Shown in pieces: positions 40,958-48,608 of a stretch of DNA of 64,000 nt. The notes under the pieces are model-generated. The model saw only the letters and a program-made list of their open reading frames with translations, was not told the DNA's origin and searched no databases. Position 1 is the stretch's first letter; each line of letters opens with the position of its first letter. The stretch spans positions 124,001-188,000 of the forward strand of contig NZ_FNFB01000009.1 of the NCBI RefSeq assembly GCF_900100395.1. The letters run 5' to 3'. The DNA is from Nonomuraea maritima (lineage in GTDB: Bacteria; Actinomycetota; Actinomycetes; Streptosporangiales; Streptosporangiaceae). A program made the translations under genes and the position numbers.

Positions 40958-42274
40958 ATGGACAAGATCTGTGCCCGGCGCGGCCGCGCGGACTCCCCGC
41001 TGGCCGCCGCCGTCATGGCCGGCCGGTGGATCCGCTCCGCGGCGGCCGACGACGAGCACGGACGACGTTGGCAGGCCAACCCCGACCCGCGCGGCAACTC
41101 GGCCGTCACCCCGGAACCCTGGTCCCTCTACTCGGGCAGTGCGGGCATCGTGCTCTTCTTCCTCGAACTCGCCGCCGCGACCGGGCAGGAGACGTACCTG
41201 GAGGACGCCCGCGAAGGGGCCCGGCGGCTCGCCGCCACCTGGCGCCGGCAGCAGGACCTCACCCTCTACCACGGGCTCACCGGAGTGATGATCGCGCTCA
41301 TGGAGGCGGGCTGGACGCTCGGTGAGGCCGCCTTCGAGGCCGAGGCGGCGGCCATCGCCGACGAGATCGTGCGCCGAGGCGGCGAACTCGGCGACGGCGT
41401 CCAGTGGTCGGGTGACCCCGCGCAGCGCGGCGAGGGCGGCGTCATCCTCGGGCTGCTGCGCGCCGCCGCCCACCTCGGCGACCCGGCGTACGAGGCGGCG
41501 GCGGTCGAGGCCGGACGCCGCATCGCCCGGCTCCCGGTGCCCGGCCACCGCTTCGGCGACTGCGCCGACCTGCCGCTCGACGCCGTCACCCCCGGCTTCC
41601 TCGCCGGCACGTCCGGCACCGCGTTCCTGCTCGCCCGCCTGTACGGCGTCACCGGCGAGGAGCAGTTCCTGCGCGCCGCTCGCAGCGGGGCCGCGTTCGT
41701 CCGCGAGGTCAGCCTCGTGTCCGGCGGTCGCGCGGTCGTCCCGCACCACGTGCCGCAGGCCCGCGACCTGCACTACCTCGGCTTCTGCTCCGGCTCGGCC
41801 GGGGTGGCCAGGATGTTCTACGAGCTCCACCGGGTGACCGGCGATCCGGGCGACCTCGACTGGGCGCGGCGGCTCGCACGAGGCATCGTCACCAGCGGGG
41901 CGCCCGGGCGGCGCAGCGAGGGCTACTGGAACGTGGCCTGCCAGTGCTGCGGCACGGCCGGGCTGATCGAGCTGTTTGTCGGCATGTGGGCGGCGACGGG
42001 AGACCGGTCGCACCTCGACTACGCGGGCGTGCTCGCGTCCGACGTGATCGGCCGGGCCACCGGCGACGACGAGGAGGGCTACCGCTGGTACCAGGCGTAC
42101 CGCCGGCTGCGGCCCGGTGAGGTGACCGCCGACACCGGCTACATGGTCGGCGCGGCCGGCATCGGCGCCGCACTGCTCCACCTCGACGCCGCCACCCAGA
42201 CGGACAGCCCGCGCCGCGTCATCCTGCTCCCGGACAACCCGTTTCCCCCCATCCCTCTCCCGCCCGCCACCTGA
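40958..42274 (+). CDS. Orphan LanC-like protein, three-cysteine zinc site
   Basis: 438 residues with the LanC-like alpha/alpha barrel pattern: seven repeats with G-x-G-type turns (SLYSGSAGIVLFFLELAAATG, LYHGLTGVMIALMEAGW, GFLAGTSGTAFLLARLYGVTG, GFCSGSAGVARMFYELHRVTG, CQCCGTAGLIELFVGMW, YMVGAAGIGAALLHLDA). Putative zinc ligands are Cys277, Cys330 and Cys331 (C-C-G where classic LanC has C-H-G); ProcM-type lanthipeptide cyclases have such a triad. No lanthipeptide precursor, dehydratase or transporter is nearby. It follows a sulfur operon, so a thioether or thiol chemistry link is conceivable but unproven. Confidence 0.75.
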   Translation: MDKICARRGRADSPLAAAVMAGRWIRSAAADDEHGRRWQANPDPRGNSAVTPEPWSLYSGSAGIVLFFLELAAATGQETYLEDAREGARRLAATWRRQQDLTLYHGLTGVMIALMEAGWTLGEAAFEAEAAAIADEIVRRGGELGDGVQWSGDPAQRGEGGVILGLLRAAAHLGDPAYEAAAVEAGRRIARLPVPGHRFGDCADLPLDAVTPGFLAGTSGTAFLLARLYGVTGEEQFLRAARSGAAFVREVSLVSGGRAVVPHHVPQARDLHYLGFCSGSAGVARMFYELHRVTGDPGDLDWARRLARGIVTSGAPGRRSEGYWNVACQCCGTAGLIELFVGMWAATGDRSHLDYAGVLASDVIGRATGDDEEGYRWYQAYRRLRPGEVTADTGYMVGAAGIGAALLHLDAATQTDSPRRVILLPDNPFPPIPLPPAT

Positions 42275-42530
42275 CGGCGGGGTCGTACCGCTCCTCCCCG
42301 CGCGTTATTCGACGGCGGGGTTGCACGGCCCCACTTGACGGCGGGGTTGTACGGCCTCCCGCGCCAGCTGAGAGCGGCGTGTACGGCCTTCTCCCGCGCG
42401 CCACCTGACGGCGGGTGTGCCGCCTCCTCCCGCGCCACCTGACAGCGGCGTGTACGGCCTCCTCCCGCGCGCCACCTGATGGCGGGGGTGTACGGCCTCC
42501 TCCCGCGCGTTACCTGACGCCAGGTTCGTG
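42258..42530 (+). repeat. Array of about eight degenerate CCACCTGACGGCGGGG units
   Basis: Related units begin near 42267, 42305, 42331, 42364, 42401, 42435, 42472 and 42510, spaced 26-38 bp and joined by GTGTACGGCCTCCTCCCGCGCG-like spacers. The LanC stop lies in the first unit. Each unit can fold into a small hairpin (CGCC/GGCG). No gene is seen in 42275-42549. Possible terminator array or slippage product. Confidence 0.8.
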
Positions 42531-42549
42531 AGGGTTGTACCGTTCGGGA

Positions 42550-43913
42550 ATGGTGTCCATTCTCGATGGCCTCAAGGCCGCGGTTCCCGAGAACCGGATC
42601 TTCCTCGACGACGACGTGATGGCCGCGTACGCGCGCGACCAGGCCGCCTGGGCGCCCGCCGGCCGGCCGCTCGCCCTGGTCAAGCCCGAGGACGCCGAGC
42701 AGGTGCGGGCCGTCGTGGCCGCCTGCGCGGAGCACCGGGTGCCGGTGGTGACCCGGGGCGCGGGCACCGGGCTGTCCGGCGGCGCGAACGCCGTCGACGG
42801 GTGCGTGCTGCTCGCCCTCGACGGCATGGACCGCATCCTGGAGATCGACGCCGACGAGCAGCTGGCCGTCGTGCAGCCGGGCGTGATCAACGACCACCTG
42901 CGGGCGGCCGTGGCGGAGCACGGCCTGTGGTACCCGCCCGACCCGGCCAGCTCCCCGTGGTCGACGATCGGCGGCAACGTGGCCACCAACGCGGGCGGCG
43001 TCTGCTGCGTCAAGTACGGCGTGACCCGCGACTACGTGCTCGGCCTGCGGGTCGTGACCGCCGCCGGCGACCTCGTGTCGGTCGGCCGCCGCACCCGCAA
43101 GGGCGTGGCGGGGTACGACCTGACCGCCCTGTTCGTCGGTCCGAGGGCACCCTCGGCGTGATCACCGAGGTCACCGTACGGCTGCTGCCGCTGCCGGTGG
43201 CCCCGCCGCAGGCGGTCGTGGGGGCGTTCGCCTCGCTGGTCGCGGCGGGCAGGGGAGTGGCGGCGGTCGCCGCGTCCGGAATCATGCCCGCCGCGCTGGA
43301 GCTGGTCGACCGCTACTGCCTGCGCGCGGTGGACGACTGGAAGAACATGGGCCTGACCGACCTCGGCGACGTCCTGCTGCTCGGCCGGATCGACACGGGC
43401 GACGAGGCAGCGGCGGCGGCGATGCAGGACTGCTTCGACGCCGCGGGGGCGACGTGGAGCACCCGCTCGACCGACGTGGAGGAGGCCGACGCGCTGTTCG
43501 CGGCCCGCCGGCTCGCGTACCCGGCGCTCGAACGCCTCGGCCCGGTGCTCACCGAGGACGTGTGCGTGCCGCGCGGCCTCGTCCCCGAGATGCTCGGCCG
43601 CATCGAGGAGCGCGGCAAGGAGTACGGCGTGCTCATCGCCAGCATCGCGCACGCCGGCGACGGCAACCTGCACCCGCTGATCGTCGTCCAGCCGGGCGAC
43701 GACGACGCCCGCGCGCGAGCCCAGCTCGCGTTCGAGGCCATCCTCGACGACGCGGTCGCGCTCGGCGGCACGGTCACCGGCGAACACGGCGTCGGCTTGC
43801 TGAAGAAACGCGGCATGCACGCCGAACTCGGCCCCGACGTCGTCCGCCTGAACCAAGCCATCAAGACCGCCTTCGACCCCCACGGCATCCTCAACCCCGG
43901 CAAGGCCGTCTGA
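42550..43913 (+). pseudogene. GlcD-type FAD-linked oxidase, broken by a -1 frameshift
   Basis: Two adjoining frames together make a complete FAD-linked oxidase (glycolate/D-lactate dehydrogenase family, about 453 residues). The first part (42550-43161) has VTRGAGTGLSGGANAVDG and PASSPWSTIGGNVATNAGG, and the second (to 43913) has SEGTLGVITEVTV, SIAHAGDGNLHPLI and GTVTGEHGVG. The break is at 43140: the expected GGT TCC GAG reads GGTCCGAG, one T missing, after LFVG. The rest is undamaged and uses normal codons, so the event is recent or a base-calling error. Would oxidise a 2-hydroxy acid if intact. Confidence 0.85.
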
Positions 43914-44038
43914 CCTACTCGCTGTACTCCTGCGTGCCGTGGACTGTGAGCAGGTGGAGGGAGTGAGGCGGTGGAGCCCCGGCGGCAGGAGTGGTACGGC
44001 ATAGTGGACCGCCGCAAATTGCGAGATCGAGGAATATT

Positions 44039-44395
44039 ATGGATGAGCCCTATTTTCACTGGGAAGACGACGGTTTCACGGTGGACATCTTGGGTGATAG
44101 AGACGTCGATGTAAAAGATCTGGAGGTCGGTGATTCAATCATCACTCTGTCGACGGGAGAGCGATACAGCGCCCTGTTGATCACAATGGAAGAGCTCGTG
44201 CGAATCATGGATCGCCATGCCCGGTCCGGCGAATCTCTTTCTGGCAGGTATTTTTGCGCGCCCGATCTTGTTGTCATGAAGGAAAAAGGAGTCATATCAA
44301 TGATTGATGTCATTCGCGATATCCTGCAATCGGGGGATGTCTCCACGCTACCGAGAATTGGTGGCGAGGGCCGGCTCGTCTTGCCAGAGATGTAA
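44039..44395 (+). CDS. AT-rich hypothetical protein
   Basis: 118 residues, acidic, no membrane segment or signal: MDEPYFHWEDDGFTVDILGD at the start, and ISMIDVIRDILQSGDVSTLPRIGGEGRL near the end. ATG 44039 has GAGG seven bases upstream. Base composition is clearly lower in GC than the neighbouring genes, pointing to recent acquisition. No family recognised; small acidic proteins of this kind in accessory patches are often immunity proteins, but no toxin gene is adjacent. Confidence 0.5.
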   Translation: MDEPYFHWEDDGFTVDILGDRDVDVKDLEVGDSIITLSTGERYSALLITMEELVRIMDRHARSGESLSGRYFCAPDLVVMKEKGVISMIDVIRDILQSGDVSTLPRIGGEGRLVLPEM

Positions 44396-44640
44396 GCGAA
44401 GATCCTTGGCCCGATGATCCGTGTTCACCTCGGTGACTCATGTTGCAGTTTTGTACGCTGAACCAGGATCTGTAGCGAAGTTACCCGATCACTCTCTTGT
44501 AACGTCTCCTTTTACTGTATCGGTAGGTCTTGATTCTTTCGGCTCCATCACGGGACGTAGGTGCTGCATCGTCAGAAATGCGCTCTGAACTGCGAACCTG
44601 TCGTGTCCTTGAACACCGGTCGCGCTTGCCACGCATACGT
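44396..44640. other. AT-rich interval without a recognisable gene
   Basis: Follows the AT-rich hypothetical gene and precedes a decayed transposase. Several short frames are present on both strands but none with a ribosome site or family resemblance. Probably degraded mobile DNA. Confidence 0.4.
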
Positions 44641-44649
44641 GGCCGCTGT

Positions 44650-45062
44650 ACGCCAGGCCCCAATCCCCGCAGGCGTTCGCCCGATCTGATGGCCCTCTGC
44701 GGGCCAATGCGGCGTTTGTAGCGTCGGTGTAGCGGTGGCAGCCGGCCGGTTCAGAGCCGGTCCCGCTCCACCACTCATAGCGATGGCATTCCGCTGGCTG
44801 CACTCGATCGCGCCGAGTATGCGCGAGATGTTGCCCCGACGGCGCACGAAGGTAAGCGCCGTAGAGTATCGCGGGGCCCGGCGTGGTCGTGGGCGGCGGG
44901 TAGAGCGGATCGGCGGGATTCTGCGCACCGATGGATCTAGCGCGAGGCTGTCGTGGACGTCGACGGCGCTGATCGTGGCAGTGAAGGGTAGGCCGATTGC
45001 TTCCGTGGTGAGGCGGATCTTCGACGCCGCTGCTTCTCGGCGATCTTCACGGAGGTCGGGCT
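44650..45062 (-). pseudogene. Decayed IS5-like transposase remnant
   Basis: On the minus strand the frame near 45040-44850 reads SKIRLTTEAIGLPFTATISAVDVHDS, then VRRIPPIRSTRRPRPRRAPRYS and RRRGNISRILGAIECSQR, matching the order of IS5-family transposases (SKxHxxxDAxGLPLxxxxxxANxHDS, LRSRRGxPRRRP, GIExxxRLGRHRW). Beyond about 44790 the match jumps frame (VVERDRL, stop, TGRLPPLHRRYKRR, equivalent to the VVERTxxWLxxxRRLxxRYERR block). The 5' part and both element ends are missing, and several frameshifts are present. An inactive relic. Confidence 0.6.
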
Positions 45063-45075
45063 GCAGGCCGCCGAC

Positions 45076-45630
45076 ATGACCGAACAGCTGAACCTGTGCC
45101 AGAACATCAACATCGAACCGGGTCGGCGTAGCCGGACGCTCACCGGGTGGCAGTCCAGCGGCCTCGGAGGAGGCCAGGTCACGCCCGTGGCGCAGCGCCC
45201 GGCCGAATCCCGTCAGGCCGCCGGCGTGCGGAGATACTGCGGCAAGGTGTGCAGCAACCTGGGCAAGGTGAAGAACGCTGTCCCCGGGCAGTGGCACAAC
45301 AACAAGCCCAAGCTGTACGAGGGTTCGGGCTACATCTATGTGTGGGAGCCGGACCATCCCCATGCCCGCCGCTACGGCTGGGTGTTTGAGCACAGGCTGG
45401 TCATGGAGAAGGTGCTCGGGCGGTACCTCACGCAGGAGGAAGAGGTCAACCACATCAACGAGGTCAAGGACGACAACCGGCCGGAGAACCTCGAAGTGCT
45501 GGACGAGGCCACGCACACCCGCATCACCTTCACGAGCCACCGGAGCAAGGTGAAGGCAAAGCACGATGCGCCGGAGGCCAAGTTGGCGGAGTACGAGCGC
45601 CGGTTCGGCCCTCTTCCCTCGGGGACGTAA
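45076..45630 (+). CDS. HNH endonuclease
   Basis: 184 residues if ATG 45076 is used. A treble-clef-like Cys pair (RYCGKVCSN, about 54-62) precedes an HNH_3 nuclease core: WEPDHPHARRYGWVFEHRLVMEKVLGRYLTQEEEVNHINEVKDDNRPENLEVL, the H-N-H arrangement seen in phage and mobile-element endonucleases. The first 45 residues, abutting the IS remnant, are unlike family members, so the true 5' end may have been replaced or the start may be downstream. Single-strand nicking or homing nuclease activity is expected. Confidence 0.7.
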   Translation: MTEQLNLCQNINIEPGRRSRTLTGWQSSGLGGGQVTPVAQRPAESRQAAGVRRYCGKVCSNLGKVKNAVPGQWHNNKPKLYEGSGYIYVWEPDHPHARRYGWVFEHRLVMEKVLGRYLTQEEEVNHINEVKDDNRPENLEVLDEATHTRITFTSHRSKVKAKHDAPEAKLAEYERRFGPLPSGT

Positions 45631-45723
45631 GCGGCGCGTCCTGTCATGATGTGCGCGGTTCACGGGGGACGGTGCGTGGTGGCCGTCGTCCGGTTACGGG
45701 GGTGCTGGACGGCGGCGGCGCCC

Positions 45724-46281
45724 ATGCCCGGGAGGGTGCGGCAAGACGTTGACTCCGCAGGTGGCCATCATGCGGGGCGTGACCGATCTACTCTCCCCCT
45801 TCCAGGTCGCGGCAGCACCATCCAGGCCGCGGCCGCCGACTACGTGGCGGGCAAACCAGTGCGGGAGATCGCCCGCGCGCACGGCTGCTCCGTGGCCGTG
45901 CTGTACCGGGAGTTCCGAGGCGCCGGGGTGGCATTGCGCGGCCGCGACACGCAGGCCGTGGAAGGCGCGAACCAGATCGTGGGCGCGTACGCTCGGGGCC
46001 TGCCGATGCACGAGATCTGCGCCCGGTACAAGGTGGCCAAGTCCACCGAGGGCCGCCTGGTCGACGAGGCGGAAGGGGTGCCGCGCCGCCCGTCTGGGAA
46101 GCCGCGCCGCGTCCAGTGGGACGTCGTGGAGGCGGCGGTACGCGGGGGTATGACCGCTGCGGAGGCAGCCACGGTGGGCGGGTGCTCGCCGCGGCAGGTC
46201 GCTCGACTGCTGCATCGACTCGGCTGGGCATGGGACGGCCGCCGGTGGCTGCCGCCGGCGGCCGTGAAGGGTGCCCACTAG
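45724..46281 (+). CDS. Putative HTH DNA-binding protein of mobile DNA
   Basis: About 185 residues; the start is uncertain, since the first 45 residues are low-complexity. Two helix-turn-helix-like segments: AAADYVAGKPVREIARAHGCSVAVLYREFRGAGV and IVGAYARGLPMHEICARYKVAKSTEGRLVDEAEGV, and a third weaker one near VEAAVRGGMTAAEAATVGGCSPRQVARLLHRLGW. They resemble the resolvase-type or phage small-terminase-type HTH that recognises DNA. Adjacent HNH gene suggests a phage or plasmid origin. Function unknown. Confidence 0.5.
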   Translation: MPGRVRQDVDSAGGHHAGRDRSTLPLPGRGSTIQAAAADYVAGKPVREIARAHGCSVAVLYREFRGAGVALRGRDTQAVEGANQIVGAYARGLPMHEICARYKVAKSTEGRLVDEAEGVPRRPSGKPRRVQWDVVEAAVRGGMTAAEAATVGGCSPRQVARLLHRLGWAWDGRRWLPPAAVKGAH

Positions 46282-46502
46282 ACCAGCTCGGCGAACAGGT
46301 CGTCTTGCTGCGCCTCGATCACGACTTCCACCCGGTGGATCTCCGGGTCCTGCTCGCGGGCCTTCGTCTCCCACCGTTGGGCGTGCTGGCGCGTCTTGAC
46401 GACGGCCTGGTGCGCGCCCACTACGGGCGTGCGCCGACGCTGCGGCGGGGAAGGCGCAGTCCGCTGTGAGCCTGCGACCGCTTCCTGCGAGTTTCCTGTC
46501 AA
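46278..46502 (-). CDS. Possible small hypothetical protein
   Basis: 74 residues at most, convergent with and overlapping the previous gene's stop by four bases. The C-terminal half (AHQAVVKTRQHAQRWETKAREQDPEIHRVEVVIEAQQDDLFAELV) is amphipathic and lacks low complexity, which suggests real coding, but start and function are unclear. Confidence 0.3.
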   Translation of the reverse strand: MTGNSQEAVAGSQRTAPSPPQRRRTPVVGAHQAVVKTRQHAQRWETKAREQDPEIHRVEVVIEAQQDDLFAELV

Positions 46503-46577
46503 TCGCCATCAGACGTGCACCGAAACGGCCGATGGCGCGTCCTACCCCGTCCGTATCTGAACCCTCAGGAGCCACAC

Positions 46578-47210
46578 ATGCGTTTCCCCTTACGCGCCCT
46601 CGTCGGCCTCACCGCGCTCGCGCTCGCTGGAACGTTCCTCACCACAGCGCCGGCTACCGCCCAGACCCCGACGGCAGCTGCGGCCGCCACGTACCGGGGT
46701 GAAGGCGACGACGTCGTGCGCATCCCCGCCACCACGGCGGCGACCCTCGTAAAGGCGACGCACAGCGGCGAACGGAACTTCGTCGTGTGGGCGCTCGACA
46801 GCAACGGCGAGAAAGTAGATTTGGTCGCCAATGTGATCGGCGACTACAAGGGCACGAAGGCGTTCAACACCATCACCCCTCGGAAGGTGCGCACTCTCGA
46901 GGTGTCCGCCGACGGCGCATGGACGCTGCAGGTCCTGCCGATGAGCAAGGCCCGCTACTGGGCGATCAACGCCAAGGGCAACGGGTCGGACGTGCTGAAG
47001 CTCACCTCGCCGAGCAAGGGCATGCACCGTCTGACTATCCGGCACAGCGGCGAGCGGAACTTCGTCATCTGGGCGCTGGACAACAACGGCCGCGCGAAGC
47101 GCCTGCTGGTCAACAAGATCGGCGACTACAAGGGCCGTGTCGTGCTTCCGGCTGGAATCCGTTACGCGACGGTCGAGGCTGATGGGTCTTGGAGTATTAC
47201 CCGCTCGTAA
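46578..47210 (+). CDS. Secreted protein with two repeated beta-rich modules
   Basis: 210 residues. Signal peptide (RFPLRALVGLTALALAGTFLTTAPATA) then two copies of a module of about 75 residues: RNFVVWALDSNGEKVDLVANVIGDYKG and RNFVIWALDNNGRAKRLLVNKIGDYKG are the conserved centres, each followed by a strand carrying AxVxADGSW or SADGAWTLQV. The module looks like a small beta-sandwich found in extracellular actinobacterial proteins. No catalytic site visible; binding of a polymer is likely. ATG 46578 has AGGAG seven bases upstream. A hairpin terminator follows. Confidence 0.7.
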   Translation: MRFPLRALVGLTALALAGTFLTTAPATAQTPTAAAAATYRGEGDDVVRIPATTAATLVKATHSGERNFVVWALDSNGEKVDLVANVIGDYKGTKAFNTITPRKVRTLEVSADGAWTLQVLPMSKARYWAINAKGNGSDVLKLTSPSKGMHRLTIRHSGERNFVIWALDNNGRAKRLLVNKIGDYKGRVVLPAGIRYATVEADGSWSITRS

Positions 47211-47309
47211 CGTTCGGAGGCGCCCGGTCGCTTGGCGTCATGCTCGGCGTGGCCGGCAACGCTGTATCCAACGGCATCGGCTTGTAACCAGCAGACGCGA
47301 CGAAAACGG

Positions 47310-47342
47310 CCCCCGCCCCCTCCGTAGTGGAGGAGACGGGGG
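47310..47342 (+). terminator. GC-rich hairpin after the repeat-module secreted gene
   Basis: CCCCCG...CTCC, GTAGT, GGAG...CGGGGG pairs imperfectly with an internal loop about 100 bp beyond the stop. Nothing else is seen in 47211-47423. Confidence 0.5.
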
Positions 47343-47423
47343 TGGTCACCGTTTCCCGAGGATCGCTAGCGGCACCGCTGGGTGCGGCCGCCCGCGCGGT
47401 GCACAGCTGTCATCGTGGACAGG

Positions 47424-47863
47424 TCACGCCACCTGCTGCATGCGGCAGTCGTGGCCGATGTGGATGTGGTAAGACCGCAGGCCCTCGGTCACGCGGAGTC
47501 CTTCTTGGGTGTAGTGGGGCACGAGGTCGGCGAGCAGCGTGGGCAGGTCGTCGGCTTGGCCAGTACCTCGCGGGCCTTGGACCCTTCGCTGGGGCCGACG
47601 ATGTTGTGGGATTCGAGGAGGTCCATCAGCCGTCCTGCCTTGGCGAAGCCGACGCGGAGCTTGCGCTGCAGCATCGACGTGGATCCGAACTGCGTGGTGA
47701 TGACCAGCTCGGCGGCCTGTGCGAACAGGTCGGCGTCGTCGCCCAGGTCCTCGCCGCCGGTCGTGGTGGTGCGCGGGGCGAGCTCCTCAAGCGGCCGTGT
47801 CGTGGTGGTGGCGCTGGTCGGAGCGGGCGACAGTGGTTCGGGCCGGTGCTGGGGTCCTGGCAA
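47424..47863 (-). pseudogene. FtsK/SpoIIIE gamma-domain remnant with frameshift
   Basis: The minus-strand frame from 47863 has a gamma domain of an FtsK-type DNA translocase ([59 protein letters not shown]), the winged helix that reads KOPS sites. After KP the frame runs into a spurious Thr/Pro/Cys tail and stops at 47489, whereas shifting one base gives [18 protein letters not shown] and further sensible residues to TGA at 47424; one G appears lost near 47551. The ATPase motor and the upstream part are absent, so only the C-terminus of a translocase survives, perhaps from a conjugative element. Confidence 0.7.
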
Positions 47864-48086
47864 GTGGAGGGAACTGGCTAGTCGGGGTGGTTCGTAGTGA
47901 CATCGGAGCCATGTTGCTCACCGGAGTGAGCAACAGACCCGGCTTCGAGACGGCGCAGCTCGTCAGCGGGTGAGTGGTTCTCCGCCGAGGGCCCCGTCCT
48001 CTGGTCGGCCCCGTCGGGCCGGGGGAGTGGGCTGAATCACTCCTTTTTAATCGGTACAAATCAGGCATTTGGGCATATTTCAGGCC

Positions 48087-48608
48087 ATGGAATGCATCAC
48101 TCGTACCGCGCTCGGTTCCTTCGAGGAGACCGTCGGCCGCCTCAAGGAACTGATCGTCGCGCGGGGGCTGACGCTCTTCGCCGTCATCGAGCACGACGTC
48201 GCCGCCGCGACGGCCGGGCTGAAGATGCGCCCGTGCAAGGTCATGGTCTTCGGCAGCCCCGAGGCGGGCGCCCCGGTCATGATCGCCTCTCCGCTGGCCG
48301 CTCTGGACCTGCCCCTGAAGCTCCTCGTCTGGCAGGACGCCTCCGGCAAGACCAGGGTGAGCCACCACGTCGTCAGCGAGCTGCAGCACCGCCACGGCCT
48401 CATCGGCGAGCAGGCCGCGCCGCTGCACGCGCTGGAGGAGCTGGCCTGCGCGGTGACGGGCACGGGCGGCGGCGCGGCGTTCGAGTGCCGTGACGGTCAG
48501 GGGCCCGGCTCGCGGGCGAAGCGGCCAGGATCGGCGGCGACGACGTCGGAGATGGTGGACGGCGGCCTGCCGAGGAGCCGGCGGATGTCGGAGGTGACAC
48601 GGTCGTAG
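48087..48608 (+). CDS. DUF302 family protein
   Basis: 173 residues. The opening (TRTALGSFEETVGRLKELIVARGLTLFAVIEHDVAAATAGLKMRPCKVMVFGSPEAGAPVM) is characteristic of DUF302, small proteins of unknown function in bacteria linked to thiol or metal stress; the conserved Cys in RPCKV is present. The domain ends near residue 130, and the last 40 residues are a basic tail read antisense to the NmrA-like gene, so the true stop may fall earlier in evolution. Tail-to-tail overlap with the next gene (48497-48608). Confidence 0.7.
   Translation: MECITRTALGSFEETVGRLKELIVARGLTLFAVIEHDVAAATAGLKMRPCKVMVFGSPEAGAPVMIASPLAALDLPLKLLVWQDASGKTRVSHHVVSELQHRHGLIGEQAAPLHALEELACAVTGTGGGAAFECRDGQGPGSRAKRPGSAATTSEMVDGGLPRSRRMSEVTRS

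Noticed and set aside
40801-42274. A lanthipeptide biosynthetic cluster around the LanC-like gene
   Set aside because: No precursor peptide, LanB/LanM dehydratase, protease or exporter is seen within 10 kb on either side; only an orphan LanC-like protein can be claimed.
42258-42530. CRISPR array
   Set aside because: Units are degenerate and irregularly spaced (26-38 bp), with no unique spacers and no cas genes.
46110-46470. Second reading of the HTH gene in another frame
   Set aside because: It has only low-complexity Gly/Arg sequence; the frame with the HTH segments is preferred.
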